A stretch of 64,000 nt of DNA from Sesamum alatum (lineage: Eukaryota > Streptophyta > Magnoliopsida > Lamiales > Pedaliaceae): contig JACGWO010000004.1 of assembly GCA_034509735.1 (NCBI GenBank), forward strand, positions 22,673,395 to 22,737,394, read 5' to 3'. The notes under the pieces were generated by a model. It had not been told where the DNA came from, ran no database searches, and saw only the letters and a list, made by a program, of their open reading frames with translations. Positions 9,517-19,959 of the stretch are shown here, piece after piece (position 1 is the stretch's first letter; every line of letters starts with the position of its first letter). The translations under genes and the position numbers were made by a program.

Positions 9517-11810
9517 TTTAAATCTACATTTAGAAAACAACGCGCGATCAGCAGAAAATAAAGACGGTGGTTTGATGAAATAATTAAATGCTTGGTCTTT
9601 AGTCATTTAATCCTCCCACTATTTATACGAAAACACGGTATACTCAAACGTGATTTTCGGGAAATCCTTTCCTAGTGGGCTTGGGATCCACAGCGATTTT
9701 TCCCATACCCCGCTTTTACGATTCGCATGGAAAAGATCCTGTGGGAGGTATTCCATACCATTCTCGTTCCACGAGATTCCCAAGATTATTGCCTCACCCT
9801 TTCGCATGATCCCGAGGACTCCAAGCGAATCATGCTAATTGGGCGTTAGACCCGACCCAATCGACCGAGCCACAGACCCACTGGTACCCCCACGACTCGT
9901 GAGACAGGTAACAGCAGCCCATTTCTCGTTCATGACATAGTGCAGCTTCTTTTAAGTACAATAACGTGCCACGACTCGTGAGACCACGCTATTGACCTAA
10001 AACAGCTTCCTCACTATGCCACGGATTGGAAGGCATGGACGAACTCCTAGAGTTCATGTCCACTTTATCTAGGGTCTAATATTTCAACATTGGTCCAACC
10101 AATGTGAGAGTAGTGAATGACCGAGATCTCATAATATATCCATACATTCATCCATAATGCATAAATAAAATCCATCCATAGCAGTTATATGATAAATAAA
10201 AGCCATTCATCCATCATAATAACCACATGCAAAATTAAAGCCTAGCACGCCCCTGTTGGATGATCACGAGCCCAAATCCTATGCGACCCACTGAGCCCGC
10301 AGTGGATCTATGGTCAATCTAGGGTTGGTCCTATACTATTACAATAATAGTAACCCAATCATCACGCTGATGAGCCTTGGTCTCTTTTTCTCTTTCTTCA
10401 CTTCATGGAAAACGCCAAGGGACCTCCGGTCTGGGCTCTCCATGTGGTCCTTCCTTCTACTCCACCAATTACAAAAATGGAAACCTCACTCCTAGTCTAC
10501 TCTCATTACATTATAAAAATAGAAACCCCAGCGAAAACCCGGGGGAGTACATAAGGAGGGAGGTAGAATGCCTTATTATTCCAAGGCAACTAGAAAGAGA
10601 GAAGGAGAAAGCAGTTAAAGAGGCACACAGGCCCAACAGAAAATTAAACCATACATCCGGTCTAGGGCTCGTGATCATCCATTTCCATCCAACACACATA
10701 ATCACATGATCCAATCACATAATTACAATATATCAATAATTCATGATTTCCAATCATAATAATCCAAAACAGAAATAAATGATCATGTGCGCAACGTGTG
10801 AAAAATAAAACACAAATATTGGTAATAATATTTTTCTCGTTTTAGGAAAACCTTTCCTCATTATTTTAAGTAAAATAACCCCGGGATTCCAAATCCAATT
10901 TATTTTACTCCTAAAATAATGTCTTTAGGAATTTAGGCAAAATTGAACCCAAAAAACGAATTTCCAGAATTAATTCAAAATTAAAACTGAAAAGTAAATA
11001 AAAATAAAAAATAAAATAATACTAGGGTTTCAAAAAACCCTAGCTGCAGCAGCCGCCGGCCGCCGCCACCGGCAGCAGCCGGCCGGCCGTGCGCGCAGGG
11101 CAGCAGGCCCAGCCTGCCGCCCCTGCGCGCGCGCAGGCACTGCCTGGCCGGGCGCGCGCGCGCAGGCCCCTTGCCTGCGTGCGCGCGCGCCTGGCCGGCA
11201 GTGCGCTGCGCGGCCTGGTGTTCCGGCAGGCCGTCGCGCGCGCAGGCTCCTCTGCCTCGCGCGCGCCGGCCTGCTGGTCGCCAGCCGCGTAACTGCGCTG
11301 TGCGCAGTGCGCGCGCGCAGACGCCTCCGTCTGCGTGCGCGCGCGCCTGGCAGCGCGCCTGGTGCCGTCCGCGCGCGGGCTCTCCGCCCGACAGCCTTGC
11401 GCGCGCACGCGCGCGCAGACACCCTCGTCTGCCCGCGCGCGCGGCTGGAGGCGCCCCCTTGCGCGCGCGCCCGCGCGCAGCCATCCTGGTTGCGCGCTGC
11501 CCCTGCGCGACCGGCTGGGCGGGCGCGCGCAGGCTACCCTTGCCTGCGCGCGTCTGCCCTGCCGGCAGCGCTCGGCTGCGCGCGGCCAGCCTTCCCGGCT
11601 GGCCGGCTGTGGCGTTTCTCGTTTTCAGTTCAATTTTCCCCCTTTTCCCAAGAAAAACAGAAAAATACCAACATTCAGAATTTCACACGAATTAAAAGCA
11701 ATAAAACAACATGCTTTAATAATCAAGAAAATCAAGATTCAATTAAAACATGCTCAAAACACGTTTCATGCTTAAAACGCACATAAACCCTAGGCCTATA
11801 CACCAAACCG
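9517..11810 (-). other. Untranslated leader of element A
   Basis: About 2.3 kb between PBS and gag ATG, unusually long. It contains several segments shared with the leader of element B (about 15700-17660) and, inverted, with that of F, including CCTGTTGGATGATCAC with TGCGACCCACTGAGCCCGC, and repeated CGACTCGTGAGAC boxes at about 9892, 9971 and (B) 16058. No coding frame is supported. It may hold packaging or dimerisation signals (inference). Confidence 0.6.
11044..11620 (-). other. CpG- and GCGCGC-rich block in element A leader
   Basis: About 580 bases dominated by G and C, with many runs of alternating CG (for example 11127-11133, 11150-11162, 11178-11190 and 11398-11417), in an otherwise AT-rich sequence. 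It sits between PBS and gag close to the 5' LTR. Several long overlapping frames, all rich in Ala, Arg, Gly and Pro on both strands, arise from composition and are not credible proteins. A similar block is at 17095-17425 in B, and a decayed one at 26758-26895 in F, in the same place in the element. Confidence 0.7.
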
Positions 11811-11823
11811 GGCTCTGATACCA
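11811..11823 (-). other. Primer binding site of element A (tRNA-iMet)
   Basis: On the minus strand it reads TGGTATCAGAGCC, complementary to the 3' end of plant initiator-methionine tRNA, one base from the LTR end. It starts minus-strand cDNA synthesis. Confidence 0.92.
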
Positions 11824-11824
11824 C

Positions 11825-13818
11825 TGAAAGGAATTGTGGATCGTCCCGGGAAAAGCGCGAATGCGGAAGCGCGGTATAATTAAAAAATAAATGCGGAATT
11901 TAAACATGCTTTTAAATTAAAACACGTTTCAAAGGGTGTGCCTTTGAAATTTCCCGGGTGTTCGGTGTATCTCATGAATAAATCACATATAACATATCAT
12001 GGAGGCCATAGGGTTGAAAATAAAAGAGGACGAAAATCTAAAACGAGACCTACCCGTTGTCGTTTTCGTCTTCAACGGCTACACGCGTTGTTCCCCGTTT
12101 TGCACCAAGATCTCGTTCTTGAGACCCTCCAAATCGTGACACACGATCCACCCACGTATCTTGCACGTCGTGCTAGCAACGAACAAGTGTATAATATTTG
12201 GAGTGGATGAATCAATAACACATTATGAATTAATGGTATTGATTCATCAAAGTTCTAATGTTCCAAGAACAAGAGAACTAAGAGAAAAATAATTTTCTTG
12301 GAGTGTGTGAGAGAGAGAGGGCGGACGAGATGGAGGGAGAGAGAGCCGAGTGTGTGTGTGTGTTGTGTGTGTGTTGGAGATTCATCATACTTCAACTTGT
12401 AGGATGCTAGGGGTTTATATAGAAGAGGAGTCTAATCCTCTTTAAACTCCTCTTTCAAGAACTCTATTTTGACTAGGATTTTGACCTAGTCAAAGTCCTA
12501 GTCAAAGTAGTGTTTTGACCTAGTCAAAACAATCCTAGCCATCCATCTCTCCCATTGATCTCAACCGTTGATTTAATTTAATTTAATGGAATATTTAAAA
12601 CCTATTTAAATATTTCCAAGAGGCTAAAATAAATATAAATATTATTTAAGCCCATTAAATAAATCCCTTTGATAAATCTAATTTATCAATTTAATTCCTT
12701 ATATCTAATAGAAGGAATTATTTCTCCAAGAAAAATAAAGGACCCGATTAAATCCAATTTAATCATTCCTTCACTCCAATATTTAATTCCTAATTAAATA
12801 TCTAAATGTGTGTGGATAGTGTGTGACTCTTTAGGTTCACCTTTCAGCTAGACTTGGTCGGATTCCTAGAATCCTTCCGTTACCATGGGTGGCCATTCTA
12901 GCAACGGTCCATGGCACTAGAGACTAAGTGAAATATTCAGGGATGAACATTTAGGCTCTAACAGTACACTTGTCCTTCTGTCTTCGGTCTCATCACTTAG
13001 AGTCTAGGGCACGGAAAATGTAGGTATCCATTTTGGACCTAAGTGTCGGTCTGTCCTCACTAAACGCCGCAAGGGATTCCTTCCCTTCTGTTCAGTCACT
13101 GTGGCCACAGTTTTAGGGACAAGACTTAGAGTATACATGAGACTCAACTGCCAAAACCTATTGACAGGAGACAGATCCTTTCTTGGAAACTACTGTCACT
13201 TTGCACACCAGAACTGCACTAGACATGGCTTATGACTACCAAAGAGAATTCTGGCAATCTCTCACCATATCTAAGATACAGCCCTGATGTACAGGTAAAC
13301 TCAGCAATTCCTCAAGTCAAAGGACTTGACCTGTACCGTTGGAACCGGGAATACACGTCATACCTTGCTGACCATACTCAAGGTCCTCCGTAAGACGGTT
13401 CCCGCGAGTCACCTCAGTCAGCTGCGTCCTAGCAGGCTAACCCACTAACACTGCTTAGACAACCCTCGTCACCCGTCGATGAAACATGACAGCAGGTGCT
13501 TAGTGCAAGTCTCAAATGGAATCCCGGTACCCATTTTCGGGATTCCTTGACTTGGAGATTTCCGGACTGATTCGGGAAGACTGATTCCATGGACCTACCT
13601 CCAAGCGTAGTCCCAGTCCCCGAAATTGATTCTCAGTCCGTGGGCTTTGTTTGCGTAGTGAACAGATATAGAAAACAGATATAAGTGAACACAAACAAAG
13701 TAATGCCAAATGAAATTCACTTCTTTATTCATTAATGATTTATCAAACACCTATAATTGTCTAGACATAGGTTACATATACCCGCCAAAATTGGCTTACA
13801 TGGTCACCTATTCTAACA
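11825..13818 (-). repeat. 5' LTR of element A (1994 bp)
   Basis: Partner of 3453-5443. In minus-strand reading it begins TGTTAGAATAGGTGACC at 13818 and ends CCTTTCA at 11825, next to the PBS. It carries the promoter driving the element. Confidence 0.93.
12414..12540 (-). promoter_or_regulatory. Element A promoter: TATA box with TTGAC/GTCAA cluster
   Basis: Minus-strand TATATAAA at 12421-12414. About 50-120 bases upstream (12466-12540) lie three TTGAC and three GTCAA cores, arranged partly as palindromes (TTTGACCTAGTCAAA twice). The arrangement is conserved in C1 and LTR E. The likely role is binding of WRKY-type or bZIP regulators (inference). Confidence 0.55.
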
Positions 13819-13910
13819 CTCCTCGCTAGAGAAAAACGGGTTTATGAAGGAATCGGTTTAGGAGAAGAACACTATGAATTAGTGTTATCTTAAACCTACT
13901 TTGTTCTTCC
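13819..13910 (-). repeat. Left LTR of element B, second part, truncated
   Basis: Matches 18012-18105 of the right LTR (AAAACGGGTTTA, GAAGAACACTATGAATTAGTG, TTAAACCTAC). At about 13910 it changes directly to integrase coding sequence; in the intact LTR it continues TTTTGATCCAAGATC. Confidence 0.75.
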
Positions 13911-15690
13911 TCTTGGTGTTCCAGGAGGGGTCCACTGAGAGAGAATCCCATTCTCTTTTAGATAATCAGTAAACTCACCACTCAAATACTCTCCACCTCG
14001 GTCCGACCGAAGGGCTTTGATCTTTTGACCGGTTTGGTTCTCTACTTCAAGTCTGTATTCCTTAAACCTTCCAAAGGCTTCAGACTTGTACCTCATTAGG
14101 TAAACATAACCATACTGTGAGTAATCATCGGTAAAGGTTATGAAGTACGAGTACCCACCTCTAGACTGAGTATTTAGTGGGCCACAGACGTCCGTGTGGA
14201 TGAAATCCAACAAACAGTTGGCTAGCGTGCTTTGTCCAACAAAGGGTTTCTTGGTCATCTTTCCCTTCAGACAGGATTCGCAGGTCGGTAGGTTGTCCAA
14301 ATCGTCTATCTCTAGGCTCTTTGAGTCCACCAACCTTCTTGTCCTATCTTTAGAAATATGACCTAACCTCACATGCCATATCTGTGCGTTATCATGATTA
14401 TCCCATTTTCATTTGTGTTGCGCAGTCATAATCCAATAAGACTATTGAAGTATGTACAGACTGTTTACCAATGTACCAAGGAAATGAGAAATACCATCTT
14501 TTATAATAAAAAACCGTTTTTATTGATGGTAAATGAAAATCCCTCCTTGTCAAGGACCGGGATAGAAACAATGTTTTTAGTCATGCTAGGTACATAGAAA
14601 CAGTCGTTCAGTACAATCCTAACATGACTACTAATGGCTAACTCCATTGATCTTACGGCTTCCGCAGCAACGACCTTGCCATCACCTAGCCTCAGGATCA
14701 TCTCATCCTTGGTTAGCCTTCTGCTTTTTGCAGTGCCTGCAAATCATTGCAGATGTGAGCACCACACCCGGTATCCAATACCCATGAAGCAGAATTAGTT
14801 ATGATGTTTACTTCAACCACAAACATACCTGGGTTGGAGAGGAGTTATGGGCACTCCCTCTTCTAATGCCCCTTCCCTTGGCAATGCATGCAGACATCAT
14901 TTGCCTTAGACCGCTGAGAACCACGGGCCTTTCCTTTCCCTTTGCTCGGTCCCACCGGAGCAACAGGGGTGCTTGGACCGCGAGCAGGGGCCGCAACTGC
15001 CTTCCCTTTTCCCTTCTTCCTCTTCCAACGTTCGGCCCTCTTGCCATTCGCCTTGGAGGTCGAAGCCTCTCCTATCAATACCGTCGGCGCCGACTTGTGG
15101 GTCGTTGCCTCGTATTGGACCAGCATGTTGATCAACTCATGAATAGACTTCTCAAGTCCGTTTATATTGTAGTTTACAACAAACGGGTCATAGGACGGAG
15201 GAAGCGATTGGAGGATCACGTCAATGTACGTGTCATTGTTAAGCCCATCTTTAAGGTCCTCAAGTTTCTCCACTAGGGACAGCATCTTAACCCCATGACT
15301 TTGTACAAACGATCCTTCAACAAGCTTGGTGACAAAGAATGCTTTTGTGGCGGCATATCTAATATGCCTATCCGGAACCGCATAAACCTCGTTCATGCAG
15401 AGCATTGTGGCGGAGACGTTGTCCAGCCTCTCATATTGCTTCTGGATGTCGTTAGACCTTGAAGCCAATATGATACTGCGCACTTTCTGGTTGTCCTCAT
15501 GCAATTTCTCGAACGTCAAATGTTCTTCTGGCGTGGACCTCTCCGGTAAGTCGCTTGGCGGCAGCTCGTCCAAGACGTAGCCTTGGTTCTCGAAACCGAG
15601 GACAATCCTCAGGTTTCTCAGCCAATCCGAGTAGTTCGATATGTTGAATTTATTAGTCTCAAGTACCATGGTTAATGAATTCTTAGACAT
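13911..15690 (-). pseudogene. Copia gag-protease-integrase remnant of element B
   Basis: Gag starts at 15690 (MSKNSLTMVLETNKF) and stays open for 275 codons with DIQKQYERLDN, GLNNDTYIDVILQSLPPSYD and the first half of the zinc knuckle CMHCQGKGH. A TAG (14863-14865) then replaces the Trp codon inside the knuckle. Protease (DTGCGAHICND) and integrase follow with breaks: LGHISKDRTRRL, CESCLKGKMTKKPF, HTDVCGPLN, FTDDYSQYGYVYLM. Integrase ends after WTPPGTP, where the glutamate-containing part of the DDE core should follow; the reading frame runs into LTR sequence. RT and RNase H are deleted. Not functional. Confidence 0.85.
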
Positions 15691-17660
15691 ATCTTACATT
15701 AAAAATGTAAAGCAGAAATCTGTAGATGATGGTAATATTATTGTTCGAGTTGAAGACTTGGTCTTTTAGTATTTAACCTTCCCACTATTTATACGAAAGT
15801 TCGCCACTCTCAAGCAGAGTTTTGGGAAACCATTTCTTAGTGGGCTTGGGATCCACAACTGTAATCTCCATGCCCCGTTTTTACGATTCACATGAAGAAG
15901 ACCTCGTGGGAGATATCCAATATCATTCTCATCCAATGAGATCCCCAAGATATTTTGCCTCACCTATTCGCATGGTTCTGAGGACTCCAAGCGAACCATG
16001 TTACTCAGTGTTGGGCCTGACCCATCAACCAAATCATGCCTCAAACTGTCGTCCCCCACGACTCGTGAGACAGGGAAACAACGAGTGCAGTCTCTTTGTT
16101 CACAACAATGGTGCAGCTTTCCCCTAGTCCAAGTGTGCCACAACTCGTGAGACCACAATTGAGTTGTGGTAGCTTCCTCACCACATTGCTGTGGATGGAA
16201 GGCACGGACAGATCAAAATACCATTTTGATCCAAGTCCATTCTGGGCCTAATATTTAATTTGGTCCAACCAAATGAGAGCTGAATGAATGACCGAGACCT
16301 CATCATTAAGGTGTTTTAACATGCATAAATATCCAATATTCGAAGCGATAAATAAATACGCCGCATGCAGAGAACATAGTATACCCCTGTTAGGATGATC
16401 ACAAGCCCAACCTATGCGACCCACTGAGCCCGCAGTGAGTCTATGGTCTGTCTAGGGTGGTCCAATATTATTACAAAGTGATATACCCATTGTCATTCCA
16501 ATGGGCCTTGCAATGCTCTTGGTTCATGCCTTGATGCTCCATCTTAGGTCTCAGACTCCACAAGCTTGTTCAAAATAAAAACCTCACCAATCCTATCTAC
16601 TCTCATTACAATTGAAAGTAATACATGGGAAATAAGAAAACAATCCTTAACATCTTCAGGCTGAAATACGGGAGATGATAGTCCCAAAAAATAAGAGGCA
16701 CGCAGGCCCCACCGAACAGAAATGTAAATAATCATACATTCATCCATACACAAGGTCTAGGGCTCTTGTGATCATCCCATGTTGATTCCATCAACGCACA
16801 TAATATAATTATTCCAAATAATTATGCATAAATCATGGAAATTCCAAATATCCAAGTGATGTCCAACATCACAAAACATAAATACATAAACAGTATGCAA
16901 AGATTCAAATTTCAAATTCAATGGACATTATAAACAATGCATCCAATGCATGTATTAATCCCAAATTAATTAAGAAAATTTGATCTAAGGAACAATCCAA
17001 TTATTCCAAAATAAAATGTGCAAAATTAATACATTTTCAGAATAATATGTAGAAAAGCAGAAAATCAAAATTTCTGGATAATGTGCAAAATTAATGCCCA
17101 GCCGTTGTGCCTGCCGGCCAGCCGCCCGCACAGGGCAGCACGCCCTGCTCGCGCTAACCCCGTGCCGCGCTGGCCTCGGCCGGCAGCGGCATTCCTGCGC
17201 ACAGCGCGCGTGGGCGCCCTTGCACAGTCACTTGTGTGGAGCATCCACGCGCATGGCGCGCGCGCAGGCATCCGCCTACGTTCGGCCGCCCCTGCCAGCA
17301 CACACGCTGGCAGGCACGCCGGCCAGGCCTGCGTGCAGGCGTGAGCCCGCGTGCACCCGGCAGCGCGCCTCCCAACCAGAGATCGGCCGGCAGGGGCGGC
17401 AGCCAACTGCAGCCGCTGCTGTCCGTTTTTTCATAATTTTTCGACATTCTTTTTTAGCACAAAACAACAATAATAAACTGAAAATAATCATGTAATTTTA
17501 GATCCAATCTCACAAAATTAGCATGCTTAACGTCCATCAAATTCAAACAATTGAATCATCATATTCATTCATATATTCATGCAATCTAACATGCCATTAA
17601 AGCCATAAAAGCAAGTAGATCATGCCATACACATAGATCTATGCCCCTTACATCGAATCA
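15691..17660 (-). other. Untranslated leader of element B
   Basis: About 2 kb between PBS and gag, with the same landmarks as A's leader (CCCACTATTTATACGAAA near gag, CGACTCGTGAGAC, CCTGTTAGGATGATCAC, GCGACCCACTGAGCCCGC). No supported coding sequence. Confidence 0.6.
17095..17425 (-). other. GC-rich block in element B leader
   Basis: About 330 bases rich in G and C, with GCGCGCGT-type tracts, in the same location as the block in A. Its sequence is only loosely similar to A's block; shared features are composition and GCCGGC/GCGCGC words. Overlapping Ala/Arg-rich frames are compositional. Confidence 0.6.
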
Positions 17661-17673
17661 GGCTCTGATACCA
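17661..17673 (-). other. Primer binding site of element B (tRNA-iMet)
   Basis: Minus-strand TGGTATCAGAGCC, identical to A's PBS, two bases from the LTR end TCCTTCA. Confidence 0.9.
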
Positions 17674-17675
17674 CT

Positions 17676-18751
17676 TGAAGGACAAGCGGATCCGCCCGGG
17701 AGCGTGAGCGAAAGCGAGACAGCGAGAAAAGTATGTAAACTTAAATCATATTCAAATTAACGTGATCCCAAGGGGTGTACCCTTGGGTGCTCAACCGGGC
17801 GTTCGATGTAGAATGTAATAATAAAAGACATATAATACATAGGGCATAGATAAAATGTGAATCTACCAAAGCGTAATAAAACCGTTACCTTTGATGATTT
17901 ACGTATGCGCGGCTACTTGTGTTGTTCCTTCTCCGGAATGCTCACGAAATCCAAATGTATGGATTCTCCAAAGGTGATCCACACCACACCAGAAGAAACA
18001 CACGTTTTTCTTGCTAGAAGAAAACGGGTTTAGGAAGAAATCGGTTCAAGAGAAGAACACTATGAATTAGTGTTCTCTTAAACCTACCTTGTTCTTCCTT
18101 TTGATCCAAGATCAAATAAAGAACACAAGTGGGATAGAGAGAGAGAGGCCGAGAGTGTGAGAGAGAGGAGAGGCCGAAATTGTCTTCACTTTTCCTAGAA
18201 AGGATGAATAATAATTTTCCTACACAAGGTGTTGTATATACTCATATATATATATATATACATAATTAATGTGATTATTGGAATGTGTCTAGGTTAATCC
18301 AAGGATGTCTAGATACATCCCAATCAATCACCATTAATTCTTCAATCAAGCCTACCAACTTTTAAGGTATAATCAAATCATACCAAAGGGGAAGGGCTTG
18401 ATTGGAGTTTATTCGTCTCTTACCAAAAGAGACAAGTCAACCGCCACCTTGCATGGAACATGGCTGAATTTTGCTTCCTCCAAGGGAGCATTTTGGCCAT
18501 GCTCAATATGGGAAGAAGTCCAACTTATTCCTACTCCAAAATAGGAGTATTTCTCCTCTCGGGTCAAAATTTAATGGACCGGGTTTTATCGTAATCCAAT
18601 TACGATGAATTCAAAATTAAATCGAATTTAATATCCACTTAAATTATTCCCGTTGGTCTTTTAATCCAATCAAAATATCCAATATCTCGACTTTCCATAT
18701 TTAATCGATAAATCCAATTTACCGATTAAACGAGGGCCCGATACAATATCG
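17676..18751 (-). repeat. 5' LTR of element B, truncated
   Basis: Starts at the PBS side with TGAAGGACAAGCGGATCC. Contains GAG-rich and TA microsatellites (18138-18175, 18242-18262). It breaks off at about 18751 in the segment GGGCCCGATACAATATCGG; the U3 half that follows in A's LTRs is absent. Confidence 0.75.
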
Positions 18752-19000
18752 GCCAGACATGCTCTACTGACTCTTGTTGGCTTATTTTCATTCTTTTTTC
18801 ATGGGATAAAAATGATCCATTTAACTTGTCGATAGGCATGGATTCTATATCCTTAGCCTCTTTAGTGGCCACCACTACATGATCGAATTTTGCATTGAGA
18901 GCATAGAACCTTCTCTCTACTCTCATATCCATCATTTTTCATTGAGCCACTTCATTTGATTCACCAACACTAAAACTTGTGTAAAATAATCCGTTATGAA
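18752..19000 (-). pseudogene. Copia gag fragment of another lineage
   Basis: Minus-strand AKFDHVVVATKEAKDIESM and IDKLNGSFLSHEKRM match the UBN2-type gag domain of copia elements of a different group from A and B. Upstream, VNQM is also recognisable in another frame. No flanking LTR or PBS was found. An isolated scrap at the end of B's truncated LTR. Confidence 0.55.
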
Positions 19001-19437
19001 TTCATTTTCCTTCATCAAAATCAACAAACTCAGTCTTTAAATTTTGGAGTCGTATATTCTAACTCTACCAACTCCTACCATGCAAGAGGATATCTCTTAA
19101 CCACATGTTTGTAGATATGGGAACCCAGCTGCGAGGAGATATCCTTCTGCAACTAAAGCCCAAATCTGGAGGAATTCTGCCCTATCCCTTAGGTCGAGGG
19201 GCTGGCTATGAATAGTAGTCGCCCCTCCCCTTCGAAATTGAGGACTTTCAATTACTCTTAATCATAGTAAAAATTCTCACTCCCCATATTTGGTTGCTTC
19301 ATTTCCTTAAATTTTTACTTATCCAATTACTAAGTTTCGGAGTGCTAACATTTATTTTGCAAGTTTTTGTTATTAGAGCTTTCTAATCAAGGGCCAAGGA
19401 TATCAAGTTAGACTTGAGCATTTTTCTCTTACATCAA
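19000..19437 (+). repeat. Gypsy LTR 3' part
   Basis: Precedes the PBS and has CGGAGTGCTAAC near its end, a wording common in plant gypsy LTRs, ending in TACATCA. The 5' limit cannot be fixed; no second copy is in the window. Confidence 0.4.
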
Positions 19438-19438
19438 C

Positions 19439-19453
19439 TGGAGCCGTCTATGG
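19439..19453 (+). other. Gypsy primer binding site-like sequence
   Basis: TGGAGCCGTCTATGG resembles the TGGCGCCGTCTGTGGG box found just after the 5' LTR in many plant gypsy elements, with two or three changes. Confidence 0.45.
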
Positions 19454-19480
19454 CAACGATTATCTAAGAAGTGAGAACAA

Positions 19481-19959
19481 TGGACGCTTCTAATGTTGGA
19501 ACTGAAAGATGGGAAAGAACTAACCAACGAGTCGAAAACGAAAAGAACAATAACGTTGCAGATAGGATGTCTTTATGCCTCCCCCCCTCCCCCCAATGGA
19601 CAATGAAGATGGATCCCCTTAACCCCGCGCGCATCAACTCCTCCTCAGACACCTCCTCTAGGATGATACTTCTCATTATGTTAGACCAGCTCCAGCATAT
19701 GATAATTAGCGTTATTCAAGGGCAACCTTCAATGACTCCCCCAGCCTTGTCAGTATCGTTAACTGATGTTGATGTCACGGTCAACCCAACCATGACTCTG
19801 CAGAGAGCCCTACCGCAGGACGCACCTCTGAAAGAAAAGCCGGAGCCCTCACTCCCATAGGAGGACACCCTTCATAATTTGGATATGTAAAGGCATGTCC
19901 TAGGGGTCCCCATGAAGAGCAAGAGTCCGTCCCCTCTAGTGAGGAGATCCTGGCAGGCA
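19481..19959 (+). pseudogene. Gypsy gag, N-terminal part
   Basis: Open frame from ATGGACGCTTC at 19481 to a stop at 19858-19860, rich in polar residues and without a firm domain. After the stop, GEEIL-type sequence (SSEEILAG) leads into the insertion point of solo LTR D at 19960. Assigned to gag because of its place between PBS and the clear gag core at 22070. Confidence 0.45.

Larger units (their letters stand above)
3453..13818 (-). mobile_element. Nearly complete Ty1/copia retrotransposon A
   Basis: A 10.4-kb minus-strand element with two LTRs (3453-5443 and 11825-13818), a PBS complementary to initiator-Met tRNA (11811-11823), a long leader, gag-pol (5460-9516) and a PPT (5444-5459). Its termini are TGAAAG...AACA in window orientation, i.e. 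TG...CA. The flanks read CTTCT at 3448-3452 and CTCCT at 13819-13823, a 5-bp target duplication with one mismatch. The domain order PR-INT-RT-RNase H defines copia. By eye the two LTRs differ by about eleven substitutions and three single-base indels, so the insertion is recent. Three gag frameshifts and two nonsense codons make this copy non-autonomous. Confidence 0.92.
3110..18751 (-). mobile_element. Outer Ty1/copia element B, truncated and split by element A
   Basis: A minus-strand copia relic. Its left LTR piece (3110-3452 plus 13819 to about 13910) and right LTR (17676-18751) share the terminus TGAAGGACAAGCGG, with one extra A at the left end. Between them lie part of gag, protease and integrase, a leader and a PBS. 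RT, RNase H, PPT and most of the left LTR are missing because of an internal deletion near 13910. The right LTR is cut at about 18751. Element A (3453-13818) lies inside the left LTR: flanking B sequence matches across it when compared with 17995-18100 in the intact right LTR. Confidence 0.8.

Noticed and set aside
10981..11786. Several overlapping 67-174-codon frames on both strands in the GC-rich block
   Set aside because: Ala/Arg/Pro-rich in every frame, no domain, and located in a retrotransposon leader; caused by lack of stop codons in GC-rich DNA.
17065..17495. Open frames in the GC-rich leader of element B
   Set aside because: Same compositional cause; frames on both strands overlap and none is shared with A.
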